Assembly (NCBI GenBank): GCA_002408725.1
Contig: DHTR01000032.1
Location: 1 to 5,171 of the forward strand
Length of the DNA stretch: 5,171 nt
Direction: 5' to 3'
From: Pelotomaculum sp. UBA5255
GTDB lineage: Bacteria > Bacillota > Desulfotomaculia > Desulfotomaculales > Pelotomaculaceae
Part shown: one piece after another, positions 1-5,169 of the stretch
Layout: the number at the start of each line of letters is the position of its first letter
Numbering within the stretch: the first letter of the stretch is position 1
Notes under the pieces: generated by a model
What the model was told of the DNA's origin: nothing
The model's database searches: none
What the model saw: only the letters and a program-made list of their open reading frames with translations
Made by a program: the position numbers and the translations under genes

Positions 1-885
1 GATGCTGAGGCCCACCCCGTGACCTGTACTGTGCCCGAACCGCTCTCCGTATCCCGCATGTTCAATAATCTCCCTGGCGGCACGGTCGACTTCCGAGGCG
101 CTGATCCCGGCCCGCAGGGAGGCTATGGCGCTCATCTGGGCTTCGAGGACAAGCTGATAGATCTCCCTTTGTTTTTGCTCAGACTTACCCAGTACCACCG
201 TTCGGGTAATATCAGAGTGGTACCCGCCGTAGACCGCCCCAAAGTCAAGTGTGACCAAATCACCCTGGGCCATGATTCTGGGGGAAGCCACACCGTGGGG
301 AAGGGAGGACCGGTAGCCGGAGGCGACAATTATTTTAAAGCCGGCGCCTTCCGCGCCCAACCGCCGCATCGAGTACTCCAGCTGTAGGGCGACTTCCCGC
401 TCAGGTACACCGGGCCTGATCAGCGGCAGGATTTCCGTGAAAGCCTCATCGGCAAGCCGCACTGCCTCCTCAATTAAGGCGATCTCCCGCTTGTCCTTAC
501 GTGCCCGGAGTTCTTCCACCAATCCTGCAGGGTTCTTTAATTCGACTCCACTGAGTTTCTCCCTCAGGGCGAGAAACTGATTATGGGTCAGGTGATCTCC
601 CTCCAGGCCAAGCAACAAAACACTGTTTTCCGATAAAAGCTTCGGCAAGGCCTCTGAACTTTCGCCGGCAGCCTCAATTACCTGATTATCAGGGCTTTCC
701 CGGGAGGCCTGTCCGACGTAGCGAAAATCCGTGATTAAGTAGGATTTGTCCCGGCACAGCAAGAGGGCGCCGGCCGTACCGGTGAAACCGCTCAGGTAAA
801 AGCGGTTCTCCGGGTTGGTAACATAGAGCGCATCCACACCGGCGCCCTCAAAACGTTTGCGAAGCTTTTCTATCCTTTTTTTCAA
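1..885 (-). CDS. yqhT: Xaa-Pro peptidase, M24 family (YqhT/PepQ-like), C-terminus beyond window edge
   Basis: Partial gene: 295 residues are visible from the start and the frame is still open at base 1. By family knowledge it is a cytoplasmic metallopeptidase that removes residues preceding proline. Residues 1-125 look like the creatinase-type N-terminal domain (ALYVTNPENRFYLSGFTG near 19-36). The M24 fold follows from about residue 135. Visible active-site features are the substrate-binding His197 (SSLPHG), metal ligands Asp214 (TLDFG) and Asp225 (HSDITRT), and His289 (HSTGHGVGL). The two glutamate ligands expected further on lie outside the window; with a family length near 355, about 60 residues are missing. 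The start is TTG at 885-883, chosen because GGGAGG lies 7 bases upstream and no ATG occurs nearby. The TTG overlaps the aroQ TGA (TTGA), so translation is probably coupled. The aroQ-peptidase order matches yqhS-yqhT of Bacillus. The family assignment is firm; the exact substrate is not. Confidence 0.95.
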   Translation of the reverse strand, partial: MKKRIEKLRKRFEGAGVDALYVTNPENRFYLSGFTGTAGALLLCRDKSYLITDFRYVGQASRESPDNQVIEAAGESSEALPKLLSENSVLLLGLEGDHLTHNQFLALREKLSGVELKNPAGLVEELRARKDKREIALIEEAVRLADEAFTEILPLIRPGVPEREVALQLEYSMRRLGAEGAGFKIIVASGYRSSLPHGVASPRIMAQGDLVTLDFGAVYGGYHSDITRTVVLGKSEQKQREIYQLVLEAQMSAIASLRAGISASEVDRAAREIIEHAGYGERFGHSTGHGVGLSI

Positions 886-1331
886 TGTCTGTCCTCCCGG
901 GCGCTTGCCAGTTCAACAGCCGCACGCAAAGCCAGGAGATAGCCGTTAGCGCCAAGCCCGCTGATTTGCCCCGAAGCTGCCGGGGCAATCACCGAACACC
1001 TCCGGAAATCTTCCCGCGCGTGGATGTTGGTAAGGTGAACCTCGATAGTTGGAATACCGATAGCGGCCACGGTGTCACGCAGGGCATAGCTGTAATGAGC
1101 GTATGCTCCGGGGTTGAAAACAACCGCGCTCATCTCCCCCGCCGCTTCCTGCAATATATCGATTAATTCCCCTTCGTGATTGGACTGACGGCAGGCAACG
1201 GCAACACCAAGTTCGGCCGCCAGTTCCGACAGCTGCCCGTTAATTTGTTCAAGGGTCAGGTTTCCATAAATAGAAGGCTCACGACTGCCAAGCAGATTCA
1301 AGTTGGGGCCGTGCAAAATCAGTATTTTCAA
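882..1331 (-). CDS. aroQ: 3-dehydroquinate dehydratase, type II
   Basis: Converts 3-dehydroquinate to 3-dehydroshikimate by anti-elimination, the third step of the shikimate pathway; family members are cytoplasmic dodecamers. The 149-residue product has the usual family length. Visible motifs are ILHGPNLNLLGSREPSIYG at 5-23, holding catalytic Arg17 and Tyr22, then QSNHEGELID (49-58), FNPGAYAHYS (72-81, Asn73 and His79), and EVHLTNIHARE (97-107) with catalytic His99. A GTG at 1340 would add three residues, but the Shine-Dalgarno GAGGGG runs directly into that GTG. The TTG at 1331 sits 8 bases after it and gives the classic family N-terminus MKILILHGPNLN, so TTG is chosen. It follows pmbA after 86 bases, with a possible promoter of its own between, and overlaps the downstream peptidase start. 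Confidence 0.97.
   Translation of the reverse strand: MKILILHGPNLNLLGSREPSIYGNLTLEQINGQLSELAAELGVAVACRQSNHEGELIDILQEAAGEMSAVVFNPGAYAHYSYALRDTVAAIGIPTIEVHLTNIHAREDFRRCSVIAPAASGQISGLGANGYLLALRAAVELASAREDRH
893..898 (-). promoter_or_regulatory. Ribosome binding site for the Xaa-Pro peptidase
   Basis: On the minus strand this reads GGGAGG and ends 7 bases before the TTG at 885. It lies inside the last codons of aroQ. It is what supports a TTG start for the peptidase, and it fits reinitiation by ribosomes finishing aroQ. Confidence 0.75.
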
Positions 1332-1339
1332 TGTAAGCA

Positions 1340-1345
1340 CCCCTC
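1340..1345 (-). promoter_or_regulatory. Ribosome binding site that decides the aroQ start
   Basis: The minus strand reads GAGGGG, ending 8 bases before the TTG at 1331-1329. Its last base is the first base of the upstream in-frame GTG (1340-1338), so that GTG cannot be served by this site. Confidence 0.75.
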
Positions 1346-1358
1346 GTGCGCTGGTGAC

Positions 1359-1388
1359 ATTTTACCATAATTAGCAGACAATCGCCAA
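1359..1388 (-). promoter_or_regulatory. Possible sigma-A promoter for aroQ
   Basis: On the minus strand, TTGGCG (1388-1383, 4 of 6 to TTGACA) is followed after 18 bases by TAAAAT (1364-1359, 5 of 6 to TATAAT). TGG directly precedes the -10 hexamer, which is an extended -10 element. Transcription would begin near 1352, only a few bases ahead of the aroQ ribosome binding site. It would let aroQ and the peptidase be made without pmbA. This is a motif match only. Confidence 0.4.
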
Positions 1389-1413
1389 GAAGAAGTAAAA
1401 TCTTTTATTCTTC
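1389..1413 (-). other. AT-rich hairpin after the pmbA stop
   Basis: GAAGAA/TTCTTC and TAAAA/TTTTA arms form an 11-bp stem with one bulged base and a two-base centre, starting a few bases after the pmbA stop codon. No U-run follows on the minus strand and the stem has only two G-C pairs, so it is a poor intrinsic terminator. It may be an mRNA 3' structure or simply chance in AT-rich spacer. Confidence 0.3.
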
Positions 1414-1417
1414 AATT

Positions 1418-2767
1418 TTATTGTCCGCTCAGTGTCATTTCGGAAACTCTCAGAGTGGGTGAACCCCTGCCCCCGTAAAACTGAAGGTCGTTCCCCACGG
1501 CATCCACTTTAGCCAGCAACTCCATGATGTTTCCGCCCAGCGCCATCCCGCGCACAGGCCTGGTCAGCCGTCCTCCTTCAATTAACAGGCCGGCCACCCC
1601 CACAGAAAAGTCCCCCGAAATCGGGTTTGCCGTGTGCATGCCCATTACATCTGTAATATAGATGCCATTGCCTGCCTCTGAAATCAACTGATCTACCGGT
1701 ATTGAGCCGGGCTCAATGAAAAAATTGGTAACGCCGACCTCTGGTGTTCCCTTAAAAGAATTGCGGACTCCATTTCCGGTTGACTGAAGGCCGTCTTTAG
1801 CCGCCGTGTAAGTATTGTACAGATACCCCTTGAGCGCTCCACCTTCAATGAGAACGGTTCTGGAGGTTGCCACGCCTTCCCCGTCAAAGGGAGCGGAGGC
1901 GATGCCCCCGGGTAGCGCCCCGTCATCGATAACCGTAATGTTGCTGGAGGCAACCTTTGTGTCAATTTTCCCCGCAAATAGTGAGCGGCCTTTTTGAACA
2001 GCCTCCGAAGTCAGGGCCGGGCCAATGAGACTTAGAAAGCCTGTCGCCACGTAAGGGTCCAGCACTACAGCCGCCTTGCGTGTTGTCACCGGCGCTGCTC
2101 CAAGCATTCGTACAGCCCGCAGGGCAGCCTCCCGGCCTACTTCTTCCGGTTTTAAGGCCTGGTATTTAAGGTCAAAATCAAGGGCAAATCCGGTCTGACT
2201 GTTATCCCCTTCCCCGGCAGTCAAGGCCAGGTAAACTCCGCAGTAGGCCCCCCTGTAATTGAGTTTCAGGCCGAGGCTGTTGACAACAGTAACCTGTGCC
2301 TCACCGTCCTGATAGGTGGAACTTTCGATAATGTTAACCCTGGGGTCGTAGGACCTGGCGGCCTCCTCCATGGACCTCGCCAGGTCAATTTTTTGTTCAA
2401 CCGTGGCTTCTCTGATCCCCGGGTCATAAATCGCCAGTTCCGGGTAAAAAGCGCCCGGTGAAGGCAATTGCAGATACCGGTCTTCGACCGTCAGTCTGCA
2501 ATTGGCCAGAGCCTTTGTTGCGGCAGCTTTGATGCCTCCGGGGCTAAAGTCCGTGCTGAATGAAAAACCGGTGCGGTGGTCGCGCATAACCCGCAGACCC
2601 ATGCCGCGGTCACCGGCAAGTTTCATGGTTTCGACGCGGCCCTCCCTTACTTCAATGTTAAGCTCCTTGGAATTGCAGATATAAGCCTCGGCTAATTGGG
2701 CGCCCAGCTGCAAGGCGCTGGAAATAGCCGTCTCGGCAGTGCCCAAAAAGGTTTCCTCATTGTCCAC
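1418..2767 (-). CDS. pmbA: PmbA/TldE subunit of the TldD-TldE peptidase
   Basis: A 449-residue PmbA/TldE protein, a normal length for the family. In characterised homologues it pairs with TldD in a cytoplasmic heterodimer that degrades unfolded peptides and, in enterobacteria, matures the microcin B17 leader and acts on CcdA. The three family segments are visible: an N-terminal part (about 20-95) with REGRVETMKL and DRGMGLRVM, a middle part (about 120-225) and a C-terminal part (about 233-449). The C-terminal part holds PFDGEGVATSRTVLIEGG (293-310), NPISGDFSVGVAG (381-393) and the closing SPTLRVSEMTLSG. Where TldD has HExxxH, this protein has DPYVATGFLSLIGPAL (237-252), so the metal site is absent, as expected for TldE. 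The start is GTG at 2767, with AAGGGAG 9 bases upstream. It is separated from tldD by a terminated mini-gene. The substrate in this organism is unknown. Confidence 0.95.
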   Translation of the reverse strand: MDNEETFLGTAETAISSALQLGAQLAEAYICNSKELNIEVREGRVETMKLAGDRGMGLRVMRDHRTGFSFSTDFSPGGIKAAATKALANCRLTVEDRYLQLPSPGAFYPELAIYDPGIREATVEQKIDLARSMEEAARSYDPRVNIIESSTYQDGEAQVTVVNSLGLKLNYRGAYCGVYLALTAGEGDNSQTGFALDFDLKYQALKPEEVGREAALRAVRMLGAAPVTTRKAAVVLDPYVATGFLSLIGPALTSEAVQKGRSLFAGKIDTKVASSNITVIDDGALPGGIASAPFDGEGVATSRTVLIEGGALKGYLYNTYTAAKDGLQSTGNGVRNSFKGTPEVGVTNFFIEPGSIPVDQLISEAGNGIYITDVMGMHTANPISGDFSVGVAGLLIEGGRLTRPVRGMALGGNIMELLAKVDAVGNDLQFYGGRGSPTLRVSEMTLSGQ

Positions 2768-2776
2768 AAATTACAG

Positions 2777-2783
2777 CTCCCTT
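2777..2783 (-). promoter_or_regulatory. Ribosome binding site for pmbA
   Basis: The minus strand reads AAGGGAG, 9 bases before the GTG at 2767-2765. This supports the GTG start; no upstream in-frame start has a comparable site. Confidence 0.7.
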
Positions 2784-2867
2784 CTCTGTTTCCCGTCATG
2801 CCGTGGATCCACTGTTCGTTTTATTATTCTCTTTTTTTTGGTGTTTACTATAAGCCGCACGAGTATA

Positions 2868-2894
2868 ATTCAATACCAGTCAAAAAGTTCCTTT
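2868..2894 (-). promoter_or_regulatory. Sigma-H-like promoter candidate for pmbA
   Basis: On the minus strand AAAGGAACT (2894-2886), 13 bases, then TGAAT (2872-2868) fits the Bacillus sigma-H consensus RWAGGANNT-N10-14-HGAAT at every specified position. It would start transcription near 2860 and leave a leader of about 90 bases before the pmbA GTG. No good sigma-A pair was found here: TTGACT is present but lacks a well-placed -10. It is a consensus match only, and the consensus is short. Confidence 0.4.
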
Positions 2895-2943
2895 TAATTG
2901 GGTAGATATATTTAGATCTATTCAGTAAGATCCCCATATAAAA

Positions 2944-2970
2944 TAAGAACTGCCATAACGGCAGTTCTTA
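2944..2970 (-). terminator. Rho-independent terminator of the YabG-like gene
   Basis: A perfect 11-bp stem (TAAGAACTGCC / GGCAGTTCTTA) closes a 5-base loop and is followed on the minus strand by TTTTATA. The first three bases of the stem (2970-2968) are the TAA stop codon of the small gene, so the stop and terminator are fused. It should isolate pmbA from upstream transcription. Confidence 0.85.
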
Positions 2971-3180
2971 ATGAACAAACACGGGTGTGGTCAGGGCAAA
3001 CAGGTGTCTCGCCGAGATGGGGGCCAGATCCTGTACAGCCGCCTCCACAATCAGACTGGGATCTAAGAGCGCCAGGATGGCCACCCGTTCCCCCGTAGCC
3101 TGGTTTGTGTAGAAACCAATGATACAAAACTGCATGTCCTCTCCGTAAATTTTCCTGGTAACGATATCTCCGATTTTCAT
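2968..3180 (-). CDS. Small protein resembling the N-terminal domain of sporulation protease YabG
   Basis: A 70-residue soluble protein with no signal peptide or membrane segment. Its first 55 residues (MKIGDIVTRKIYGEDMQF, then ERVAILALLDPSLIVEA and VQDLAPI) follow the pattern at the front of YabG: (K)IGD-V-RKSYG-D--F, an AIL stretch, then L-ADA---DL. YabG is a sporulation-specific peptidase of roughly 290 residues that processes spore coat proteins in Bacillus. Here the protease domain is wholly absent: the gene ends in a TAA that begins a terminator hairpin, and nothing after it continues the protein. The ATG at 3180 is preferred because AGGGGG lies 7 bases upstream; a GTG at 3213 has no good ribosome binding site. 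The YabG likeness is from memory of the family and the role is unknown; a stand-alone beta-barrel-like binding or regulatory domain is a guess. Confidence 0.75.
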   Translation of the reverse strand: MKIGDIVTRKIYGEDMQFCIIGFYTNQATGERVAILALLDPSLIVEAAVQDLAPISARHLFALTTPVFVH

Positions 3181-3187
3181 CTCTATA

Positions 3188-3193
3188 CCCCCT
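3188..3193 (-). promoter_or_regulatory. Ribosome binding site for the YabG-like gene
   Basis: The minus strand reads AGGGGG, ending 7 bases before ATG 3180-3178. It decides for this start over the in-frame GTG at 3213, which has only a weak GAG upstream. Confidence 0.7.
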
Positions 3194-3224
3194 GTGAAAC
3201 CGGTGCGAATCACAATAAAGCTCT

Positions 3225-3236
3225 ATATAATTATAT
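3225..3236. repeat. Perfect 12-bp AT palindrome
   Basis: ATATAATTATAT is its own reverse complement. It lies just downstream of the candidate sigma-K -10 element, about where transcription of the YabG-like gene would start or slightly after. It could be an operator half-site pair or a consequence of AT richness; nothing decides between these. Confidence 0.35.
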
Positions 3237-3244
3237 TTACTATA

Positions 3245-3272
3245 TAACATATGCCTTGTGAAATAGAGTTGT
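3245..3272 (-). promoter_or_regulatory. Sigma-K-type promoter candidate for the YabG-like gene
   Basis: On the minus strand, AC (3272-3271), exactly 17 bases, then CATATGTTA (3253-3245) is a complete match to the Bacillus sigma-K consensus AC-N17-CATANNNTA. Transcription would start near 3238, leaving a leader of about 58 bases. yabG of Bacillus subtilis is itself sigma-K dependent, so the match agrees with the encoded domain. No sigma-E -35 element (ATA) is correctly spaced. It is a motif match only, in an AT-rich stretch. Confidence 0.5.
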
Positions 3273-3329
3273 GTATGAAAACCAACGGTTATAAACCCAC
3301 ATAATGCCAATTACTGATTGCATCCCGAC

Positions 3330-3367
3330 AAAATGCGAGGTGCAAATTCATTTGCACCTCGCATTTT
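3330..3367 (-). terminator. Strong hairpin, probable tldD terminator
   Basis: Two perfectly complementary 18-base arms (3330-3347 and 3350-3367) flank a two-base centre. On the minus strand the stem is followed by TTTTG, and on the plus strand by TTTTTT, counting the last stem bases, so it could work in both directions. It lies about 100 bases after the tldD stop and ahead of the YabG-like gene's own promoter. Its most likely job is ending tldD transcription; the plus-strand direction has no gene to serve. Confidence 0.8.
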
Positions 3368-3470
3368 TTGCTGGAAGCAGGATCAGGCAAATTTGGACCT
3401 GCAACTTCCGGTTTTTGGTGATTTCGGCGCCTTGTCGACGGTAGCAACGAAAAAAATGTGCGCGCCGGCT

Positions 3471-4889
3471 CTAGAGCCGCCTGATTTGGCCCTGCGGCTT
3501 GCCGTGAGTGGTACCACCGACGATGAGCTGCCTGATGGCAAGGGTCGGTTGGGCGTCGCTTACAGGAACTCCCTGACCGTCTTTCCCGCAGGTACCGATG
3601 GTAAAACCCAGGTCACTGCCCACCATATCCACAATTCGCAAAACCTCGGGGCCGTTCCCTGTCAGGGTTGCGCCCCTCACCATGGGACCGATCTCACCGT
3701 CCTTGATCAGGTAGCCTTCGGCCACGTCGAAAACAAAATCCCCGGTGGTTGTGTTAACCTGGCCTCCGCCCATTTTCTTCACGAGGAGCCCGTTTCTTGT
3801 CTCCTTGATGATTTTATCCGGGTCGGTTTTTCCCGGCGCAATATATGTGTTTCCCATTCTTGGAATGGGCTTGTGCTGGTAGGATTCCCGGCGTCCGTGG
3901 CCGTTGGATGACCTGCCGTCCCTGGAGGCGGACAGGCGGTCAAATAAAAAATCATTCAGCACGCCTTTGTCAATCAAGTTAACCTTTCGGGCGGGTACCC
4001 CTTCGTCATCAAAGCGGTAGGACCCGTAGCGGTGATCAATGGTTGCGTCATCAATAACACTCACTTCCTCGGCAGCGACAGCCTGTCCCTTTTTCCCGGC
4101 ATACACTGAAGTGCCTTTCTGGACCAGGTCGGCTTCCAGGCCGTGGCCGCAGGCCTCGTGAACCATGGTGCCCCCGGCCTCCCCGGCCATAACCACAGGC
4201 ATTTTACCAGCCGGGGCCGGTTTGGCCTCAAGCATCTCCACCGCACGCCTGGCGGCTGCCGCGGCCACCTGCTCGGGCGGGTAGCTTTCAAAAAGCTCAA
4301 ACCCGCAAAGGCCTCCGACTGCTTCGTGGCCCGTTTGAATAACCGCCCCCGAGGCCGCTACCGCCTGAACGATAAGCTGGGTGCGGATGCGCTCATCTTC
4401 CACGTAATTCCCATTGCTGTTAGCGATAACAACCTTTTGCACCATGTCGCCGTACCCGACGATCACCTGTTTAACCTGAGCCCCGCCCTCCGACCGGGCC
4501 GCCCTGTCGGAGGCTTCCACCACCGCAACTTTTCGCTCGGTGGGTACGTCTTCCGGGCGTTCCTTAAAAACAAAGTCAACCAGGGGCTTCACCCGGGTAA
4601 AATCCAGATTAACACCTTTTTTCCCGCAAGCTGCGGCATGACTGACAATTTTCGCTGCTTCGGTCAAGCCGGCCCGGGAGAGGTCGTTGGTGTAGGCGTA
4701 GGCTGTCGAATCCCCGCAGATGACCCGGAGCCCCGCGCCGGTCTCCACGCCGGTTTGAATCTTTTCAATTTTACCCGCTTCACAGCGGATGCCGGTGGTC
4801 TGCTTGTTCTCAATAAAAATATCTGAAAAATCGCAGCCGTTGGCCGATGCAGTGTCCAGCACTTCTTTCAACAATTGTTTATCCACCAA
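3471..4889 (-). CDS. tldD: TldD metallopeptidase subunit
   Basis: The 472-residue TldD subunit, the zinc-bearing partner of PmbA/TldE in a cytoplasmic peptidase that takes unfolded peptides into an inner chamber. The metal site is intact: HEACGH at 244-249 (HExxxH) in MVHEACGHGLEADLVQKG, and Cys434 in GTCGKDGQGVPV, the expected third ligand. Other family blocks are YRFDDEGVPARKVNLIDKG (291-309), GGGQVNTTTGDFVFDVAEGY (374-393) and QPTLAIRQLIVGGT (447-460). Most homologues end near VGG; this one carries about 12 more residues with a basic finish (THGKPQGQIRRL). The start is TTG at 4889, supported by GAGGTG 8 bases upstream; an adjacent GTG at 4886 is a possible alternative at 11 bases. It is likely to be its own transcription unit, ended by the hairpin at 3330-3367. 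The physiological substrate here is unknown. Confidence 0.96.
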   Translation of the reverse strand: MVDKQLLKEVLDTASANGCDFSDIFIENKQTTGIRCEAGKIEKIQTGVETGAGLRVICGDSTAYAYTNDLSRAGLTEAAKIVSHAAACGKKGVNLDFTRVKPLVDFVFKERPEDVPTERKVAVVEASDRAARSEGGAQVKQVIVGYGDMVQKVVIANSNGNYVEDERIRTQLIVQAVAASGAVIQTGHEAVGGLCGFELFESYPPEQVAAAAARRAVEMLEAKPAPAGKMPVVMAGEAGGTMVHEACGHGLEADLVQKGTSVYAGKKGQAVAAEEVSVIDDATIDHRYGSYRFDDEGVPARKVNLIDKGVLNDFLFDRLSASRDGRSSNGHGRRESYQHKPIPRMGNTYIAPGKTDPDKIIKETRNGLLVKKMGGGQVNTTTGDFVFDVAEGYLIKDGEIGPMVRGATLTGNGPEVLRIVDMVGSDLGFTIGTCGKDGQGVPVSDAQPTLAIRQLIVGGTTHGKPQGQIRRL

Positions 4890-4897
4890 GAGTTCTA

Positions 4898-4903
4898 CAC
4901 CTC
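4898..4903 (-). promoter_or_regulatory. Ribosome binding site for tldD
   Basis: The minus strand reads GAGGTG, ending 8 bases before TTG 4889-4887 and 11 before GTG 4886-4884. The spacing favours TTG, although both codons are in frame and differ by a single residue. Confidence 0.65.
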
Positions 4904-4962
4904 AAAGTTATTATTTGCCATCCAACTGCTTTTGATACCAGCTAAAAACACTTATTAAAATA

Positions 4963-4991
4963 TTTATAATCCAGCTTTCTCACTTAAACAA
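4963..4991 (-). promoter_or_regulatory. Possible sigma-A promoter for tldD
   Basis: On the minus strand TTGTTT (4991-4986), 17 bases, then TATAAA (4968-4963). The -10 is 5 of 6 and the spacing ideal, but the -35 is only 3 of 6. It lies just after the preceding gene's stop, where no terminator hairpin is visible, so read-through from that gene is also possible. Confidence 0.35.
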
Positions 4992-5004
4992 CTTGGCCTA
5001 CTAT

Positions 5005-5169
5005 TTATTTTCTTAATATGTATTCGGGTTCCTGCTGGACCGGTTTTGCTTGAGTCTGACCGCCGGACACTGCAGTTCCTTTGTTCCCCGCCGGCACAGG
5101 TCCTGTTTTTCCTGCTCCGACCGATTGGCCGCTGCTTCCCGGGGAAACGGTATTTGAACCTCCCTGGGT
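5005..5169 (-). CDS. C-terminal tail of an unrecognised Gly/Ser/Pro/Gln-rich protein
   Basis: Partial gene: the last 54 codons of a minus-strand reading frame that enters from the right edge and stops at TAA 5007-5005. The visible part is low complexity: Gly, Ser, Thr, Pro, Gln, Ala and Val dominate, with repeated short turns such as PGSSGQSVGAGKTGPVPAG, ending in QQEPEYILRK. This frame is preferred over the other two minus-strand frames, which are Arg-rich and of unlikely composition. Such tails usually link or extend envelope, secreted or spore-associated proteins, but nothing here identifies the folded domain, which lies outside the window. Its stop is 115 bases ahead of the tldD start, so co-transcription with tldD is possible. 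The family is unknown. Confidence 0.6.
   Translation of the reverse strand, partial: TQGGSNTVSPGSSGQSVGAGKTGPVPAGNKGTAVSGGQTQAKPVQQEPEYILRK

Noticed and set aside
2803..2812. Palindrome GTGGATCCAC in the pmbA leader
   Set aside because: A 10-bp perfect palindrome without a loop is expected by chance at this scale, and nothing ties it to a known operator.
2880..2885. TTGAC-like -35 element in the pmbA leader as part of a sigma-A promoter
   Set aside because: TTGACT is present on the minus strand, but no -10-like hexamer occurs 16-18 bases downstream; TATACT is only 10 bases away.
2918..3310. A 130-codon minus-strand frame overlapping the YabG-like gene
   Set aside because: It runs through the promoter-like AT-rich region and the terminator hairpin, has an unlikely composition and no ribosome binding site. 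The overlapping 70-codon frame has both a good start and a family resemblance.
3374..3470. A possible small gene or second hairpin between the tldD stop and the terminator
   Set aside because: Only a short imperfect pairing (GGAA..GCAGG with CCTGCTTCC) is present, with no ribosome binding site or sustained coding frame.
3318..3911. A 197-codon open frame on the plus strand opposite the end of tldD
   Set aside because: It lies almost wholly antisense to the conserved TldD C-terminal domain, starts inside the hairpin region without a ribosome binding site, and its translation has no recognisable motif.
4143..4826. A 227-codon open frame on the plus strand opposite tldD
   Set aside because: It is a shadow of tldD produced by its GC-rich codons. 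The composition (Arg, Pro, His, Gly rich) is that of an antisense frame, and no ribosome binding site precedes it.
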